Shown piece after piece: positions 41,612 through 49,503 of a DNA stretch of 64,000 nt (positions are counted from its first letter, which is position 1; every line of letters starts with the position of its first letter). The position numbers and the translations under genes are program-made. The notes under the pieces were generated by a model. That model saw only the letters and a program-made list of their open reading frames with translations, had not been told where the DNA came from and did no database searches. This stretch comes from Streptomyces sp. PTY087I2 (GTDB taxonomy: Bacteria > Actinomycetota > Actinomycetes > Streptomycetales > Streptomycetaceae): the NCBI RefSeq assembly GCF_001687325.1, contig NZ_LZRD01000022.1:62001-126000 (forward strand), in the 5' to 3' direction.

Positions 41612-42814
41612 ATGCGAAGGAACACGCCGATCGTCCTGCTGTCCGTGGGCCACGCCTGCGTCGACGTCTACCAAGGCTGCGTCGCGGCCCTGGTGCCGTA
41701 CTTCATCGCCGAGCGCGCCTACTCCCTCGCCGTCGCCTCGGGCATCGTGCTGGCCGCCTCGCTGCTGTCGTCGGTGGCGCAGCCGGTGTTCGGGGTGCTC
41801 ACCGATCGGTGGGCCATGCCCTGGCTGCTGCCGGTCAGCACGCTGCTCGGCGGTGTCGGCATCGCGCTGAGCGGGCTGAGCGGTTCCTATCCGCTCACCC
41901 TGGCGTTCGTCGCGCTGTCGGGGATCGGGGTCGCCGCCTACCATCCCGAATCCGCCCGCGTCGCCCGTATCGCCGCCCGGGGCAGTCACCGGGCCATGGG
42001 CTGGTTCTCCATGGGCGGCACGGTCGGCTTCGCGCTGGCCCCGCTCATGGTCGCGGCCGTGGTGGCCACGGGAGGTCTGAGCTGGACGCCCCTGCTCGTC
42101 CTGCCCGCCCTCGCGGGGGCCGCGATGTGCCTGCCCGTGGTGCGGGTTCTCCAGGAGCGGCAGGGCGCCGGCGGCTCCCGTACGACACCGTCGCCCGGCA
42201 GCGACGACATCGCCTCCTTCGTGAAGCTGTCCCTGGCCGTGGTCTTCCGCTCGATCGCGTTCATCGGCCTGAGCACCTTCATCTCGCTGTACGTACGCCA
42301 GCGCCTCGGCGGCAGCATGGTCACGGGCACCGCAGCCCTGACCGTGCTCTACCTCGGCAGCACGGTCGGCTCGGTGCTCGGCGGGTCGCTGGCCGCCCGG
42401 TGGGACCGGGTGACGGTCGCGCGCCGGTCCTACCTGGTCGCGGCCGTGGCCATCGCGGGCGTGGTGTGGGTGCCGGGCCCGGCCGTCTACCTCTTCGTCG
42501 CGCTGACCTCGGCGGGCCTGTACGTGCCCTTCTCCCTCCAAGTCACGCTGGGCCAGGACTACTTGCCCTCCCGGGTCGGCACCGCCAGCGGGATCACCCT
42601 CGGCCTGACCGTCAGCATCGGCGGCCTGGCCAGCCCCGTCGTCGGGGCGCTCGCCGACGCCACGTCCCTTCAGACCGCCCTGGCACCTCTTGCGCTGATG
42701 CCTTTGCTGAGCTGGCTGTTCTTCCGTACCCTTCCCGAACCATCGGTGCCACGGGCCGAGTTGGCCGACGATGGGGTCCGCGAGGGGAGCGGGGCTGCCG
42801 CGAAACCCGGATGA
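41612..42814 (+). CDS. MFS transporter, fosmidomycin-resistance-like
   Basis: The 400-residue protein has about twelve helices and resembles the Fsr group: SVGHACVDVYQGCVAALVPY in the first helix, GVLTDRW after helix 2, and GVAAYHPESARVA, the AYHPE motif typical of Fsr. It likely exports a small toxic compound. It is divergent from the AraC gene and overlaps the exonuclease gene by ATGA. Confidence 0.92.
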   Translation: MRRNTPIVLLSVGHACVDVYQGCVAALVPYFIAERAYSLAVASGIVLAASLLSSVAQPVFGVLTDRWAMPWLLPVSTLLGGVGIALSGLSGSYPLTLAFVALSGIGVAAYHPESARVARIAARGSHRAMGWFSMGGTVGFALAPLMVAAVVATGGLSWTPLLVLPALAGAAMCLPVVRVLQERQGAGGSRTTPSPGSDDIASFVKLSLAVVFRSIAFIGLSTFISLYVRQRLGGSMVTGTAALTVLYLGSTVGSVLGGSLAARWDRVTVARRSYLVAAVAIAGVVWVPGPAVYLFVALTSAGLYVPFSLQVTLGQDYLPSRVGTASGITLGLTVSIGGLASPVVGALADATSLQTALAPLALMPLLSWLFFRTLPEPSVPRAELADDGVREGSGAAAKPG

Positions 42815-43428
42815 CCCGGGAGCGGGCGTACTTCTACGCTCGCCCCATGGAGCTGGGGGAGAAGGACGAACATCTGCTGAACGTCGTCGATGTCGAGGCG
42901 ACCTGCTGGGAGGGGCAGCCGCCGCCCGGGCAGGTGAGCGAGATCATCGAGATCGGCCTCACGGTCGTCGACCTGCGCGCGGGCCAACGGCTCGCCAAGC
43001 ACCGGCTGTTGGTCCGGCCCGCGCGCTCGAAGGTCAGCCCGTTCTGCACGGAGCTGACCGGCCTGACGCAGGCGGAGGTGGACGACGGCCTGTCGTTCGC
43101 CGAGGCCTGCCGGGCGCTGGCCGCCGAGCACCGTACGGGGCTGCTGCCGTGGGCGAGTTGGGGCGACTACGACCGTAACCAGTTCACGCGCCAGTGCCGG
43201 GCGACGGGCACGGCGTACCCCTTCGGACAGCGGCACACGAACGCCAAGGCCGCCTTCACCGCCGCGTACGGGCTGCGCCGCCGCCCCGGCATGGCCCAGG
43301 CCCTGAAGACGGCCGGCCTCCCGCTGGAGGGCCGCCACCACCGGGGCGACGACGACGCGTGGAACATCGCCGCGCTGGTGCTGGATCTGGCGGGGCGGGG
43401 GGAGTGGGCGGCGGAGGCCGGGGCTTAG
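42811..43428 (+). CDS. DEDDh-type 3'-5' exonuclease
   Basis: The 205-residue protein has the three exonuclease motifs: NVVDVEATCWEG (Asp-x-Glu), WASWGDYDRNQF (second Asp) and HHRGDDDAWNIAALV (His-x4-Asp). Proteins of this shape (ERI-1/KapD-like) degrade RNA or DNA ends. ATG 42811 overlaps the MFS stop; ATG 42847 is also possible. Confidence 0.9.
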   Translation: MTRERAYFYARPMELGEKDEHLLNVVDVEATCWEGQPPPGQVSEIIEIGLTVVDLRAGQRLAKHRLLVRPARSKVSPFCTELTGLTQAEVDDGLSFAEACRALAAEHRTGLLPWASWGDYDRNQFTRQCRATGTAYPFGQRHTNAKAAFTAAYGLRRRPGMAQALKTAGLPLEGRHHRGDDDAWNIAALVLDLAGRGEWAAEAGA

Positions 43429-43510
43429 GCGGTGTGTTCCGCCCGTCCTGCGGTGCTCCACCCGTCTTCTTGCGGTGTTCCGCCCTTCTTACGGTGCTCC
43501 ACCCGGCTTA
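43429..43510. repeat. Imperfect tandem repeats of about 20 bp, four copies
   Basis: Units start at 43429, 43450, 43472 and 43492 with the pattern GCGGTG(T/C)TCC(G/A)CCC then a T-rich end. Alternate units match best (TTCCGCCC versus CTCCACCC), suggesting duplication of a 42-bp double unit. They fill the gap between two convergent genes. Confidence 0.75.
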
Positions 43511-44140
43511 CGTCGCGGCAGGACGCGGGCGGGCCTGTGGGGCGGGGCCGAACAGCTCGTCCAAGTGGTGGTGCAGGACGTCCAGAGCCGCCTCGCCGGT
43601 GCGCTGGCCGCCCAGCACGCTGGAGCCGAGGCCGTTGACCATGGCCAGCAGTCCGGCCGCCGCCATGGCGGGATCCTTCTCGGGGCCGACCACGCCCGCC
43701 TCCTGCGCCAGACGGAGCTGCTCGGTGAGGAAGCCTTCCAGCAGGGCGGGTTGGGGGACGGTGTGCTCCTCCAGCGAGCTGTCGCCGAGGACGAGCACGT
43801 AGTAGGCGGCGTAGATCCGGGTGATCCGACGGCTCTCCTCGTCGGTCGGCAGGACGCTGGAGAGAATCGCGGTGACCGTGGAGCGTGGCTGCGGCGGAGA
43901 GCCCGCGGCGCGGACCCATCGGTCCATACGGGCTTGCAGTTGGGCGCCGAGCCGGGCGAGGGCGTCCAGCACCAGGGCTTGCTTGGTCGTGAAGTAGTAC
44001 TGCACCAGCCGAAGGGAGACGCCCGCCTCGGCGGCGACCGCCCGCATGCTCACCGACTGGAGCCCCTCGGTGGCGGCGATACGCAGCAGAGCCTCCGCGA
44101 TCTGTTTTCTGCGTTCCTCGTGATCGACGCGCGCGGCGAT
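43508..44140 (-). CDS. TetR family regulator, apparently with an ATC start codon
   Basis: The 210-residue protein has a TetR domain: VDHEERRKQIAEALLRIA, then MRAVAAEAGVSLRLVQYYF and TKQALVLDALARL. No ATG, GTG or TTG stands at the expected N-terminus. A perfect AGGGAGG (44148-44154) lies 7 nt before ATC (44138-44140), giving I/M-A-A-R-V-D-H-E, the usual position for the start of such regulators. An inverted repeat (44158-44175) adjoins the ribosome site and is shared with the divergent hydrolase. Translation may be weak. It may be a sequencing error or a genuine rare start. Confidence 0.75.
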   Translation of the reverse strand: MAARVDHEERRKQIAEALLRIAATEGLQSVSMRAVAAEAGVSLRLVQYYFTTKQALVLDALARLGAQLQARMDRWVRAAGSPPQPRSTVTAILSSVLPTDEESRRITRIYAAYYVLVLGDSSLEEHTVPQPALLEGFLTEQLRLAQEAGVVGPEKDPAMAAAGLLAMVNGLGSSVLGGQRTGEAALDVLHHHLDELFGPAPQARPRPAAT

Positions 44141-44157
44141 GGTCCGACCTCCCTGTA

Positions 44158-44175
44158 GTGGTACGGGTGTACCAC
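44158..44175. promoter_or_regulatory. Inverted repeat GTGGTAC-N4-GTACCAC, probable TetR operator
   Basis: The arms 44158-44164 and 44169-44175 are exact reverse complements in the 54-nt gap between divergent TetR and hydrolase genes, right beside the hydrolase promoter and the TetR ribosome site. This fits repression of both genes by the TetR protein. Confidence 0.7.
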
Positions 44176-44194
44176 GTTGTGATACGTCTGTACC

Positions 44195-45058
44195 ATGAGC
44201 ATAGGCGAGTTCAGGAACGACAAGGCCCGCGAGCGTTTCCATGCCGTCTACGGACGCCTGCTCGCCCGGCTCTGGCCGGGCACCGGAGACACCCTCGACC
44301 TCCCGACATCCTTCGGCACCACCCGCGTCCACCGGGTCGGGCCGCCCTGCCCCGACCCGGTCGTCCTGCTGTCGGGTGCCAACGGCAACTCCCTGATGTG
44401 GCACCGGTACATCGAGCCGCTCGCCCGCCGTCGTACGGTGATCGCCGTCGACACGGTCGGCGAGCCGGGCGCCAGCGTCCAGAGCGCCCCGCTGACCGGA
44501 GTCGAGGACGACGCGCGCTGGCTGGAGGAGGTGCTCGCCGGGCTGGAGGCCACCGCCGCCCATCTCGTCGGCTGCTCCTACGGCGGCTGGCTGGCGCTCG
44601 GCCATCAGATGTACTACCCGGGCCGCACGGCCGCCCTCACCCTGGTGGAACCCGCCGGATTCGCCGACCCCGGCCGCCGCTTCTACGCCTGGCTCATCGC
44701 CGGCGGTCTGGCGGGCATGGCGCCCCGCGCACTGCGGCCCTGGCTCGCCCGCCGGATCCGTAACAGCGCCATTCTGGAGACCGAGCTGATGGAGTTGGGA
44801 CGGGCATCCATCGGCTTCCGGCGCGCCCTTCCACCGGCCCGGGTCTTCTCTGACGAGGAGCTGCGCCGGGTGCGGGTGCCCTCGCTCTTCCTGCTGGGGG
44901 AGCGGAGCGCACTGCACGACGCGCGCCAGGTCGCCGAGCGAGTCGAAGCCCTCGTGCCCACCGCCGAGGCGGAGATCGTGCCCGGTACGGGCCACGCCCT
45001 GCCGACCGACGATCCGGAGCTGGTGGTGACCCGCATCCTGCGGGGCGCGGCAGGGTGA
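44195..45058 (+). CDS. Alpha/beta hydrolase
   Basis: The 287-residue protein has VVLLSGANGNSLMW, the nucleophile elbow GCSYGG, LFLLGERSALHD and GTGHALPTD. The Cys in the elbow before Ser is unusual but common in a carboxylesterase-like subgroup. It is divergent from and probably repressed by the TetR gene. The leader is very short. Confidence 0.9.
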   Translation: MSIGEFRNDKARERFHAVYGRLLARLWPGTGDTLDLPTSFGTTRVHRVGPPCPDPVVLLSGANGNSLMWHRYIEPLARRRTVIAVDTVGEPGASVQSAPLTGVEDDARWLEEVLAGLEATAAHLVGCSYGGWLALGHQMYYPGRTAALTLVEPAGFADPGRRFYAWLIAGGLAGMAPRALRPWLARRIRNSAILETELMELGRASIGFRRALPPARVFSDEELRRVRVPSLFLLGERSALHDARQVAERVEALVPTAEAEIVPGTGHALPTDDPELVVTRILRGAAG

Positions 45059-45098
45059 CGAGGTCCTCCCGGGGCAGCGCGGCGGACTGCCCGGCGGA

Positions 45099-47498
45099 TC
45101 ACCCCGCGCGCGACGCCACCTCGTGGAAGCGGCGTACCATCTGCCCGGCCCGGTCCCGTAGAACGGCTTCCGCCTCGGGGTCCACGGCGCCGGTGGCCAA
45201 GTGGTCCGCCCACGCGCGCAGCGCCGTTTCGGCCTGCGCGCCCGCTATGCCGATGCTCATCATGCAGGTGGCGTACAGATCCACGCCGTGCCGGTCGAGC
45301 GTGTCCAACTGCTCCAGCATCCGCCGCCCCGCCCGGGCCGGCCGGTCCGCCGCCGTCTCCCCGGTCCGGAGGGCGGCGTCCGCGGCGGCCAGACACGGGG
45401 GGAGGATCTCCGGCCGCCAGTGGGAGCGCCACAGGTACTGCTCGAACTCGTCGTGCCGGAAGCGGTAGGCGTGACCGTCCACGCGCAGCAGGCCTCCCTC
45501 GTGCGCCCAGTCCAGGAAGCGGCCCAGCCGCAGCGGAAGACGGCCGCGCAGCGCGGCGCAGACGAGGAAGATCTTGTGGCGCTGTCCGGGCAGCGCGCCC
45601 CTGACGGTGGTGTAGGTCTCGGTCGACCGGTTCTGCACCAGCGGGATCCCCAGGAGCGCTCCGGCCGCCGTCGCCACCCACACGGTCGTGGGGACGTCGG
45701 GCAACGGGGCCCGGGTGAGGCTCGCCGAGACGATGAACCCGAACGTGCCACCGACGTACACACCGAGCAGCGGCATGCCCACGGTCCTCACGTACAGGTC
45801 GAGCGGCCCGCCCGCCCTTCCGCCCGTGCGGAAACGGCTCGCCGGGTCGATGTCCGCCTGGTCGGACCACGCCACCAGCGCCGTGAAGCCCGCGGCGACG
45901 ACCACGGGAAAGCCGAGCGCGATGTCCAGGGGATCGCGCAGGGCGACGGCGGCCAGCCCCGCCATCAGCAGCGCGAAGAGGGTGTACAGCGAACCGTGCA
46001 GGGTCCGCACGAGACGACGGCCGCCCAGCGGCCACAACTGGTGCGGGGTCAGATCCGCCCGGAGGTCGGCGATCAGGCTCAGATACCGGGTCCCGGTGAA
46101 TCTGTCGACGCCTCGGTGCGTCGCCAGCAGGGTGAGCCACGCGGAGACCCGTTCGGCCGGGTAGCGGTCGGGGTCGCGCGGATGCTCCGCCACGACGGAG
46201 GGGACGAAGAGCGACAGCAGGTACTCCTCGGCCTCCCTGCTCATGTCGTCCGCGGACGCGGAGTCCTCCGCGCTCCGCAGCCGTTCCTCCGGAGAGAACA
46301 GGCTCCACAGCCGCCCGGGCAGGCCGTGTTCGGCGGCGAAATCCTCCTCCTCCGCCCGGTAGCGCTCCCAGAGGACGTCGCGCCCCCATCGCGTCACCAG
46401 CTCCGAGGGATCCCTGAGCCATCCCGCGCCGCCCTCGCCCCGGACATGGAACGCGTTCGCGATCATGGTGAGCCGCCACGGGGTGCTCAGGGCACGCGCC
46501 AGTGGCCCTCCGGGGGACACCCGCATCTCGTCCAGGACCCCGTCCCAGCGCTCGGTGAGGCCGCTGTGGGACCACTCGCTGCGGCTCTTGAGGTAGTCGA
46601 GCGCCATGTCCGGCGGGACCGGCAGCAGTTCGGCGCGGCCCGCCCCGGCCAGCGGGGCCGGACCTTCGAACTGCTCGTAGACATCGCTGCGGCAGGTGAC
46701 GACCACATGGCGGAAGCAGTCCCGGTTCACCGCGAGATAGCGGAGCAACGCGGCTGCCCGGGGACGTTCCTCCGCCCCTCCGGGATCGAGCTCGTCCAGA
46801 CCGTCGAGGACGAGGACCGCCTTGTCGGTCAGCGCCTCCTCGACCTGGGCGGAGGGCTGCCCGTACGTCTGTGCGGCCTGCTGGATGGCCCAGCGGCGGA
46901 ACGCCAGATGGAACCCCTCGCTCCGCGGATCCTCCCGGTCCGGTGGCCCGTCCCACGCGGAGAGAGGGAGCAGGACCGGCACCCCGTCGCCCGCGTCCTC
47001 GTCATGGCGGGCGGCCAGCGCGCGCGTCAACTCCCGGGCCAGCAGGGACTTGCCCGTACCGGGGCCGCCGGTCACCGCGAGCCGCCGTACAGGTCCGGGC
47101 AGCCCGAGGTAGCGGTCGACGACGGTCCGCCACTCCTCGGAGCCCGCGTCGCCGGGGCTGCCGTCCGGGGCCGCCGAGAAGCGGAAGCGCACTGGCAGGA
47201 AGGCGCTGCCCGGGCCCAGAATGTTGCGGTACTGCTGGTCCTCGTGGCTCTCGACCGCCCGGACCAGGGCCCGGACCGCGCCCTCCCGGCGGCTCCGCCG
47301 GTGCTCCCAGAGGGGCAGCAGCAACCCGGCGACGCCGATGACCGCTCCCACCACGCCGACCAGGGCGCCGAAGGGGTCCACGTCGCCGGTCGGCCGGGAG
47401 CGGAGGATGACGACGGCCCCCGCGCCCACCATCAGCACGCCGAGGACGGCCGCTGCCCGACGCCAGAGGGAACCCGGCTTCGGCCGCCGCCGCCCCAT
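45099..47498 (-). CDS. Membrane NACHT-domain NTPase
   Basis: The 799-residue protein has two N-terminal membrane helices (about 13-32 and 43-63), then a NACHT ATPase with Walker A GGPGTGKS (144-151), Walker B AVLVLDGLDELDPG (227-240), VVVTCRSD sensor region, and further membrane helices in the second half (around LYTLFALLMAGLAAVAL and GALLGIPLV). The terminal domain (RFRHDEFEQYLWRSHW) matches the end of NACHT proteins. It is an operon of one. NACHT proteins act in signalling or antiphage defence; no effector domain is recognisable, so the membrane segments may be the effector. Confidence 0.9.
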   Translation of the reverse strand: MGRRRPKPGSLWRRAAAVLGVLMVGAGAVVILRSRPTGDVDPFGALVGVVGAVIGVAGLLLPLWEHRRSRREGAVRALVRAVESHEDQQYRNILGPGSAFLPVRFRFSAAPDGSPGDAGSEEWRTVVDRYLGLPGPVRRLAVTGGPGTGKSLLARELTRALAARHDEDAGDGVPVLLPLSAWDGPPDREDPRSEGFHLAFRRWAIQQAAQTYGQPSAQVEEALTDKAVLVLDGLDELDPGGAEERPRAAALLRYLAVNRDCFRHVVVTCRSDVYEQFEGPAPLAGAGRAELLPVPPDMALDYLKSRSEWSHSGLTERWDGVLDEMRVSPGGPLARALSTPWRLTMIANAFHVRGEGGAGWLRDPSELVTRWGRDVLWERYRAEEEDFAAEHGLPGRLWSLFSPEERLRSAEDSASADDMSREAEEYLLSLFVPSVVAEHPRDPDRYPAERVSAWLTLLATHRGVDRFTGTRYLSLIADLRADLTPHQLWPLGGRRLVRTLHGSLYTLFALLMAGLAAVALRDPLDIALGFPVVVAAGFTALVAWSDQADIDPASRFRTGGRAGGPLDLYVRTVGMPLLGVYVGGTFGFIVSASLTRAPLPDVPTTVWVATAAGALLGIPLVQNRSTETYTTVRGALPGQRHKIFLVCAALRGRLPLRLGRFLDWAHEGGLLRVDGHAYRFRHDEFEQYLWRSHWRPEILPPCLAAADAALRTGETAADRPARAGRRMLEQLDTLDRHGVDLYATCMMSIGIAGAQAETALRAWADHLATGAVDPEAEAVLRDRAGQMVRRFHEVASRAG

Positions 47499-47631
47499 AC
47501 GTAACTCCTCCCTGGTTTACGTAACGCCTCCGTGGCCGAACGCGAGCCGTGAATCCGTCCGGGCCCCGGCCCCCCGCGTCCGCGCGTACCGGCTCCGGCC
47601 TCAGCCGCCCGCGCCGGTCAGCTGCGGGGCC

Positions 47632-49269
47632 TCAGCCGCCCGCCTTCAGCACCTCCGCCACGACCGGGCCCGCCGCGTCGCCGCCGTGGCCGCCGGTCTG
47701 AACGACCGCCGCCGCGGCGAGGTCGTTGCTGAAGCCGGTGAACCAACTGTTGGAGGTGTCCTGTCCGTCGACCTCTGCCGAGCCGGTCTTGGCGCCCTTG
47801 TCGCCGCCGACGCCTGCCATGGCCTTCGCGCCGGTGCCCCAGGCGGCCGTGGCGCGCATCATCGTCGTGAGCTGCTGCGTGACGGACGGCGACAGCGAGC
47901 GCGAGGCCGTCGCCAACTCCCGGTTGTCCAGGGACTGCGGGACGATGACGGGCTGGCGGAAGGTGCCGGTGCGGGCGGTCGCGGTGATGGACGCCATGTT
48001 GAGGACGTTCATCTGGACCGTGCCCTGCCCGATGTACTGCGCGGCGGCCTCGCCTTGGACCTCCTCCGGCACGCTGCCGTCGGACGTCACGACACCAGTC
48101 TTCCAGTCCAGGCCGATCCCGAAGACCTCCCGGGCCTCCTTGGCGAGCGCCGAGTCGTCGTCGACATCGTCGATCAGCTTGATGAAGGCGGTGTTGCAGG
48201 ACTTGGCGAAGCTCTGAGTGAAGGTGGAGCCGTCCGGCAGCGAGAAGCGGTCCAGATTCTCGATCGTACGGGTGTAGTACCTGACGTCCGGCGGGCATTC
48301 GGCGGCCCCGTTCGCGGTGACGAGCCCCTTCTCCAGCAGCATCGCCGCCGTCATGATCTTCAGCGTCGAGCCGGGCGCCTGCTTGCCCTGGAGCGCCACG
48401 TTGAACTCGGTCACCGGGTTGTTGGCCACCGCGCGGATCTCCCCGGTGGACGGCTTCACCGCGACCACCGACGCCTCCGAGAACTTCTTCACCGCCCGCT
48501 CGGCCGCCGCCTGCGCGTTCGCGTCCAGCGTCGTCTGCACCTTGCCCGGCTTGCCCTTGGCGAGGGTCAGCAGGTTGACGTCCGGCTGGGACTCGTCGGC
48601 GGGCTCGATCCAGGTCTCGATGCCGGCCGAACCGCCCGAGGTCTCCCCGTACTTCTGGCGCAGGGTGTCCAGGATCGGCCCCAGTGAGGGGTACTTCTCC
48701 TTCGTCAGCACCGTGCCGTTGCGGTCGACGGCCTCGATCGCCGGCGTCGAGGACTCGCCCGTCTTCAGCGTCGCGCCCTCCGTCAACTGCGGGTGCACGA
48801 CGGTCGGTTCCCAGTCGACGAGAGCCTTGCCCGTCGTCAAGCCGCGGACGACGGTCAACTCCGAGGCGTAGGAGAGGGGCTTCGACTTCCCCTCGTACGA
48901 GACGGTCGCCTTGACCGTGTACGGGACCTTCGTGCCGACGGCCTGGCCCGGGGTGATCTTGATTTTGCCGATGTGGGCGTCCTCGCCGTACGAGGCGAGC
49001 ACCGGCTCCGCGCCCGCCTCGTTGTTGGTCAGGACGGCCGCCGCCGACGCGTCCCCGGACGCCCACGCGTCGAAGAAGCCCTTCGACGTCTCCGCTATCT
49101 CCTCCGCGCTCGGCGGCCCCGTTTTCACCTTCGACGACTCGGACGCGCTCTGCGTACCCCCGCCGCCACCGCCCGTGTCCCCGAGCACGCTGTACGCCCC
49201 GTAACCGATCCCACCGGTCACCAGCACGAACGCTCCGCCGATCACGGCGACCTTCGCTCCACTGCGCAT
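47632..49269 (-). CDS. Penicillin-binding protein (transpeptidase) with MecA_N-type domain
   Basis: The 545-residue class B-like PBP has an N-terminal membrane anchor (VAVIGGAFVLVTGGIGYGAY), an NTF2/MecA_N-like domain (AETSKGFFDAWASGDASAAA), and a transpeptidase domain with Ser301 in PGSTLK, SCN at 357 and KTGSAE at 494. It cross-links peptidoglycan outside the membrane. ATG 49269 is chosen by GGGGAGGGGG upstream and the signal-like N-terminus. Related SCO3156/3157-type PBPs lie near pmt and rsmI in other Streptomyces. Confidence 0.93.
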   Translation of the reverse strand: MRSGAKVAVIGGAFVLVTGGIGYGAYSVLGDTGGGGGGTQSASESSKVKTGPPSAEEIAETSKGFFDAWASGDASAAAVLTNNEAGAEPVLASYGEDAHIGKIKITPGQAVGTKVPYTVKATVSYEGKSKPLSYASELTVVRGLTTGKALVDWEPTVVHPQLTEGATLKTGESSTPAIEAVDRNGTVLTKEKYPSLGPILDTLRQKYGETSGGSAGIETWIEPADESQPDVNLLTLAKGKPGKVQTTLDANAQAAAERAVKKFSEASVVAVKPSTGEIRAVANNPVTEFNVALQGKQAPGSTLKIMTAAMLLEKGLVTANGAAECPPDVRYYTRTIENLDRFSLPDGSTFTQSFAKSCNTAFIKLIDDVDDDSALAKEAREVFGIGLDWKTGVVTSDGSVPEEVQGEAAAQYIGQGTVQMNVLNMASITATARTGTFRQPVIVPQSLDNRELATASRSLSPSVTQQLTTMMRATAAWGTGAKAMAGVGGDKGAKTGSAEVDGQDTSNSWFTGFSNDLAAAAVVQTGGHGGDAAGPVVAEVLKAGG

Positions 49270-49294
49270 TTCGCAGTCCCCCTCCCCAGGAGAC

Positions 49295-49314
49295 CCCCTG
49301 AACATGTTCAAGGG
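49295..49314. promoter_or_regulatory. Palindrome TGAACATGTTCA with flanking C/G arms
   Basis: TGAACATGTTCA (49299-49310) is a perfect 12-bp palindrome, extended by CCCC/GGGG after one mismatch. It lies 30 nt before the PBP start codon, in the divergent region to the membrane protein gene, and could be an operator. Confidence 0.45.
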
Positions 49315-49503
49315 GCAACTGTGAGGAACCCTAAGCGGCTGTGGCAGGCGGTGAGGGTGTTGTTACCGGACCGGAATGCTTGGCTGGAAAGCGCTCTCCG
49401 GTGTGGCCTGTGTGGGCCGGGGCCGAGACCTGTGTGGGCCGGGACCGTTGCGGGAAGACTGGCCGGGAACGCACGGGGGAGCGGACGTCGGGGGGCGTAC
49501 GGG

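Noticed and set aside
49299..49310. LexA/SOS box
   Set aside because: The GAAC and GTTC halves are separated by 2 nt, whereas LexA boxes of this type have 4. It was kept as an unknown palindrome only.
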